Assembly: GCA_963772815.1 (NCBI GenBank)
Contig: CAVYYV010000004.1
Coordinates: 558,001 to 622,000, forward strand
Direction of reading: 5' to 3'
Source: DATFFO01 sp963772815
GTDB lineage: Bacteria; Actinomycetota; Acidimicrobiia; Spongiisociales; ZC4RG35
Length of the DNA: 64,000 nucleotides
A model generated the notes under the pieces. The model was given only the letters and a program-made list of their open reading frames with translations, did no database searches and was not told the DNA's origin. Position numbers and translations under genes: made by a program. Numbering within the stretch: the first letter of the stretch is position 1; each line of letters opens with the position of its first letter. Positions 61,191 to 64,000 of the stretch are shown here, piece by piece.

Positions 61191-62033
61191 ATGCCAAACC
61201 TCGTGAGAGCCGCCATCCTCCAGACCGAATGGACCGGCGACACCCCATCGATGGTCGACAAGCACGTCAAGTACGCCGAGCAGGCCGCCGACGACGGGGC
61301 CCAGGTGTTGTGCTTCCAGGAGATCTTCAACACCCCCTACTTCTGCCAGGTGCAGGACAACGAGCATTTCGACTCGGCCGAGCCCATCCCCGATGGCCCC
61401 ACCATGCAGAGGATGATCAAGGTGGCCAAGGACACCGGCATGGTCCTGGTGGTGCCGATGTTCGAGAAGGCAGACGAGGGCTTCTACTACAACACGGCAG
61501 CCGTCATCGACGCCGACGGCACGTACCTCGGCAAGTACCGCAAGACGCACATCCCCCACGTGAGCGGGTTCTGGGAGAAGTTCTACTTCCGGCCCGGCAA
61601 CCTGGGATACCCCATCTTCGACACCAAGGTGGGCCGTATCGGCGTCTACATATGCTACGACCGCCACTTCCCCGAGGGCTGGCGCGCCCTGGGCCTGGCC
61701 GGAGCGAAGATCGTCTTCAACCCGTCGGCCACCAGCCGGGGCCTTTCCATGTACCTGTGGAACCTGGAACAGCCTGCATCTGCGGTGGCCAACGAATACT
61801 TCATCGGAGCCATCAACCGGGTCGGCAAGGAGCCCTTCGGTGACAACGACTTCTACGGCTCCTCCTACTTCGTGGACCCTCGCGGCCAGATCGTCGACGG
61901 GGCCGCCTCCGACACAGACGAAGAGCTGGTGGTCCGCGACCTCGACCTGGACATGGTCGACGAGGTCCGCAAGACCTGGGCCTTCTACCGCGACCGTCGC
62001 CCAGACGCCTACGGCCCCCTGGTGGAACCGTGA
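61191..62033 (+). CDS. Nitrilase-family amidohydrolase, probable beta-ureidopropionase
   Basis: A 280-residue carbon-nitrogen hydrolase with the Glu-Lys-Cys triad: Glu in CFQEIFNTPYF, Lys in KYRKTHIPHV and Cys in GVYICYDRHFPEGWR. The FNTPYFCQV segment and CYDRHFPEG are typical of N-carbamoyl-beta-alanine/N-carbamoyl-amino-acid amidases that release CO2 and ammonia in the third step of reductive pyrimidine breakdown. AAAGGAGA stands before ATG 61191. Neighbouring dihydropyrimidinase and aminotransferase genes support the role. Hydantoin-derived N-carbamoyl amino acids are an alternative substrate. Confidence 0.88.
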   Translation: MPNLVRAAILQTEWTGDTPSMVDKHVKYAEQAADDGAQVLCFQEIFNTPYFCQVQDNEHFDSAEPIPDGPTMQRMIKVAKDTGMVLVVPMFEKADEGFYYNTAAVIDADGTYLGKYRKTHIPHVSGFWEKFYFRPGNLGYPIFDTKVGRIGVYICYDRHFPEGWRALGLAGAKIVFNPSATSRGLSMYLWNLEQPASAVANEYFIGAINRVGKEPFGDNDFYGSSYFVDPRGQIVDGAASDTDEELVVRDLDLDMVDEVRKTWAFYRDRRPDAYGPLVEP

Positions 62034-62077
62034 TGTGGCTCGGCCCCCCACGAGCGACTCGAGAGGGGGAGCGGGCA

Positions 62078-62097
62078 CCCGCTGCGAAGCAGTCGGG
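62078..62097 (+). other. Hairpin between the nitrilase and aminotransferase genes
   Basis: CCCG-CTGC (62078-62085) pairs with GCAG-CGGG (62089-62097) around GAA, with one bulged T. The 94-base spacer is otherwise G/C-rich with a second weak C-run/G-run pairing. It may be an intercistronic processing or attenuation structure. Confidence 0.3.
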
Positions 62098-62127
62098 TAG
62101 GGGGCTCGAGGGGAAGGCGGATCTCCT

Positions 62128-63420
62128 GTGAGTACCCATGCCGAGCTGCTGGGCCGGCACCGCAAGGTGCTGCCCTCCTGGATGGCCCTCTACTACCAGG
62201 ATCCCATCTCCCTGGTGGATGGTGAAGGGCGTCGTGTGACCGACGCGGAAGGAGTCACCTACCTCGACTTCTTCGGCGGCATCCTCACCACGATGACCGG
62301 TTACAACGTGCCCGAGATCGTCCAGGCGGTGCAGGCCCAAGCAGAGAAGATGGTTCACACCTCGACCCTGTACCTGATCGAGCCCCAGGTCGAGCTGGCC
62401 GAGAAGATCGCCCACCTGTCGGGCATCCCCGACGCCAAGGTCTTCTTCACCAACTCGGGCACCGAGGCCAATGACGCCGCTCTCATGCTCGCCACCCAGT
62501 ACCGCCACTCCAATCAGGTGCTGGCCTTTCGGGGGAGCTATCACGGCAAGTCGCACTCAGCCGTCGCCATCACCGGCCAGCGCTCCTGGTCGGCTACCTC
62601 GCTCTCGCCCTTCGATGTGATTTACGTGCACTCGGGCTACAAGCTGCGATCCCCGTTCGGACAGCTGTCCGACCAGGAATTCACGACCGCCTGCGTGGCC
62701 GACCTCGAGAACCTGCTGGAAGTGGCAACCTCGGGTGAGGTGGCAGCGATGATCGCCGAGCCCATCCAGGGAGTGGGAGGGTTCGTCACCCCGCCTGATG
62801 GCTTCTTCGGTGCCATGAAAGAGGTGGCGGACCGGGAGGGGATCCTCTTCATCACCGACGAGGTCCAGACCGGCTGGGGCCGCACCGGAGAGCATTTCTG
62901 GGGATACCAGGCTCACGGGATCACCCCGGATCTCCTCACCTTCGCCAAGGGCTTGGGCAACGGCTTGGCCATCGCCGGTGTGGTGGCGCGGGCCGAGATA
63001 ATGGACTGTCTCAAAGCCAACTCGATCTCCACGTTCGGTGGCAATCCGCTTGCCACGGCCGGAGCCCTGGCCAACCTCGACTACATCCTCGAGCATGATC
63101 TCCAGGCCAACGCCTACAAGATGGGAGGTCAGCTGCGAGAAGGCCTCGACGCCATCGCCGGTGAGACGCCCGAGATCGTCGAGGTGCGCGGCAAGGGGCT
63201 CATGTTGGGAGTCGAGCTGGGAGGCTCCGACGGCAAGCCCGACCCGGCCCTGGCCGGGCGGGTCATGGAAGAGACCAAGGCGGGACGGCTTCTGGTGGGC
63301 AAAGGCGGACTATACGGAAACAGTCTGCGGATCGCCCCGCCCCTCTCGGTCACGGCCGATGAGATCGCCGAGGGCCTGGGGATCCTCGAATCTGCAGTCA
63401 AGCGAGCAACAGGAGGCTGA
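62128..63420 (+). CDS. Class-III aminotransferase (probable beta-alanine/aminoisobutyrate transaminase)
   Basis: A 430-residue PLP enzyme of the omega-aminotransferase group. GILTTMTGYNVPEIV, VFFTNSGTEANDAALMLATQY with the NSGTEAN phosphate motif, ITDEVQTGWGRTGEHFWG with the Asp that pins the PLP nitrogen, and LTFAKGLGNGLAIAGV with the Schiff-base Lys are all visible. In a cluster with beta-ureidopropionase and dihydropyrimidinase it most likely converts beta-alanine (or 3-aminoisobutyrate) to the semialdehyde. GTG 62128. The stop is followed by dihydropyrimidinase after five bases. Confidence 0.88.
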   Translation: MSTHAELLGRHRKVLPSWMALYYQDPISLVDGEGRRVTDAEGVTYLDFFGGILTTMTGYNVPEIVQAVQAQAEKMVHTSTLYLIEPQVELAEKIAHLSGIPDAKVFFTNSGTEANDAALMLATQYRHSNQVLAFRGSYHGKSHSAVAITGQRSWSATSLSPFDVIYVHSGYKLRSPFGQLSDQEFTTACVADLENLLEVATSGEVAAMIAEPIQGVGGFVTPPDGFFGAMKEVADREGILFITDEVQTGWGRTGEHFWGYQAHGITPDLLTFAKGLGNGLAIAGVVARAEIMDCLKANSISTFGGNPLATAGALANLDYILEHDLQANAYKMGGQLREGLDAIAGETPEIVEVRGKGLMLGVELGGSDGKPDPALAGRVMEETKAGRLLVGKGGLYGNSLRIAPPLSVTADEIAEGLGILESAVKRATGG

Positions 63421-63425
63421 TAGCC

Positions 63426-64000
63426 ATGGCACGCACGATCATCAAGAACGGGACCGTCGTCACCGCCACCGACAAGGTAGAGGCCGACGTCCTGATAGAA
63501 GGCGAAAAGGTGGTGGCACTGGCTGCCCCGGACGCACACGATTGGTCGGGTGAGGTGATCGATGCCACCGGTAAGTACGTCATCCCGGGCGGGATCGATG
63601 TCCACACCCACATGGAGCTTCCCTTCGGCGGCACCTTCGCCTCGGACACATTCGAGACCGGAACCCGGGCTGCCGCCTGGGGCGGCACCACCACCATCGT
63701 GGACTTCGCCGTCCAGTCCAAGGGCCAGGGGCTGATGGAGGGCTTCGAGGCCTGGCAAGCCAAGGCGGACGGCAACTGCGCCATCGACTACGGGTTCCAC
63801 ATCATCGTCGGAGACGTCAACGACCAGACCCTCAAGGAGATGGACACGGCCTTCGCCGACGGTGTCTCCAGCTTCAAGATGTTCATGGCCTATCCGGGCG
63901 TCTTCTACTCGGATGACGGCCAGATCTTCCGCGCCATGCAGAAGGCATCCGAGAGCGGCTCGACGATCATGATGCACGCCGAAAACGGGATCGCCATCGA
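63426..64000 (+). CDS. Dihydropyrimidinase / hydantoinase, N-terminal part (cut by window end)
   Basis: From ATG 63426, 191 codons are visible with no stop. The product opens MARTIIKNGTVVTATDKVEADVLIEGEKV, and the metal site GIDVHTHMELPFGG (HxH) is followed by TTTIVDFAVQ and SSFKMFMAYPG, where the Lys is normally carbamylated to bridge two zinc ions. This is the cyclic-amidohydrolase family that opens dihydrouracil or hydantoin rings. Together with the upstream genes it suggests steps two to four of reductive pyrimidine breakdown. The gene for the first step (dihydropyrimidine dehydrogenase) is not seen here. Confidence 0.92.
   Translation, partial: MARTIIKNGTVVTATDKVEADVLIEGEKVVALAAPDAHDWSGEVIDATGKYVIPGGIDVHTHMELPFGGTFASDTFETGTRAAAWGGTTTIVDFAVQSKGQGLMEGFEAWQAKADGNCAIDYGFHIIVGDVNDQTLKEMDTAFADGVSSFKMFMAYPGVFYSDDGQIFRAMQKASESGSTIMMHAENGIAI

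Overview
The window is a GC-rich chromosomal stretch from an actinobacterium, and almost all of it is coding. The assignment to Actinomycetota rests on four things: the actinobacteria-specific integration host factor (mihF), an ATPase-degenerate PriA, a phosphatidylinositol-mannoside cassette, and a gene order that matches, as I recall it, two blocks of the Mycobacterium tuberculosis chromosome (thrS to nusB, and pyrR to priA). Those two blocks are separate in M. tuberculosis but directly joined here at nusB-pyrR. The absence of mycobacterial-type insertions, the F420-type oxidoreductase and the DUF4388 protein would fit a deep lineage such as Acidimicrobiia, but that is a guess. GTG and TTG starts, 4-base start/stop overlaps and TANNNT boxes a few bases before starts without a Shine-Dalgarno are frequent.

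Layout. 1-1110 (minus): a truncated membrane-anchored protein and an aminoglycoside-phosphotransferase-like protein with an altered catalytic motif. 1374-3796: thrS and a small membrane protein. 3813-7171 (minus): fusA2-like EF-G and citrate synthase. 7293-9760: PgsA, acyltransferase and PimA (phosphatidylinositol mannoside synthesis). 9790-11242: pdxS-pdxT. 11255-14190: yebC and ruvCAB. 14247-16370: queA-tgt (queuosine). 16422-19079: yajC-secD-secF. 19096-23824: apt, relA/spoT homologue, a membrane-anchored PEGA/beta-propeller protein and a metallo-hydrolase. 23989-27123: hisS-aspS. 27190-35712: AlkD-like HEAT protein, rarA, a small membrane ORF, alaS, ruvX, mltG, aroE and a DUF4388 protein. 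35807-40358: prepilin peptidase, aroC-aroK-aroB, efp and nusB. 40431-49307: complete de novo pyrimidine operon pyrR-pyrB-pyrC-carA-carB-pyrD-pyrF. 49300-55529: SDR (minus), mihF, gmk, rpoZ, coaBC, metK and priA. 55551-57375 (minus): DDN-like oxidoreductase and a MocR-type regulator. 57425-64000: ABC transporter (two permeases, ATPase, lipoprotein), beta-ureidopropionase, class-III aminotransferase and the start of dihydropyrimidinase, which together look like reductive pyrimidine (or hydantoin) uptake and breakdown.

The most unusual signals are not whole genes. (1) Five copies of a 23-bp unit run into the hisS start. Each of the first four encodes a short peptide copying the HisS N-terminus, with its stop overlapping the next GTG. 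(2) A 33-bp repeat between carA and carB forms a 38-codon ORF that starts on the carA stop and ends just inside carB. (3) Five conserved genes (ruvB, tgt, relA, aroC, pyrD) each carry a single-base frameshift, and all five junctions sit at or next to a CGCG. This suggests systematic sequencing error, possibly at a modified motif, more than biology. (4) A PyrR-binding-loop-like hairpin lies just upstream of the pyrR ribosome binding site. No tRNA, rRNA, CRISPR array, insertion sequence or prophage was seen.
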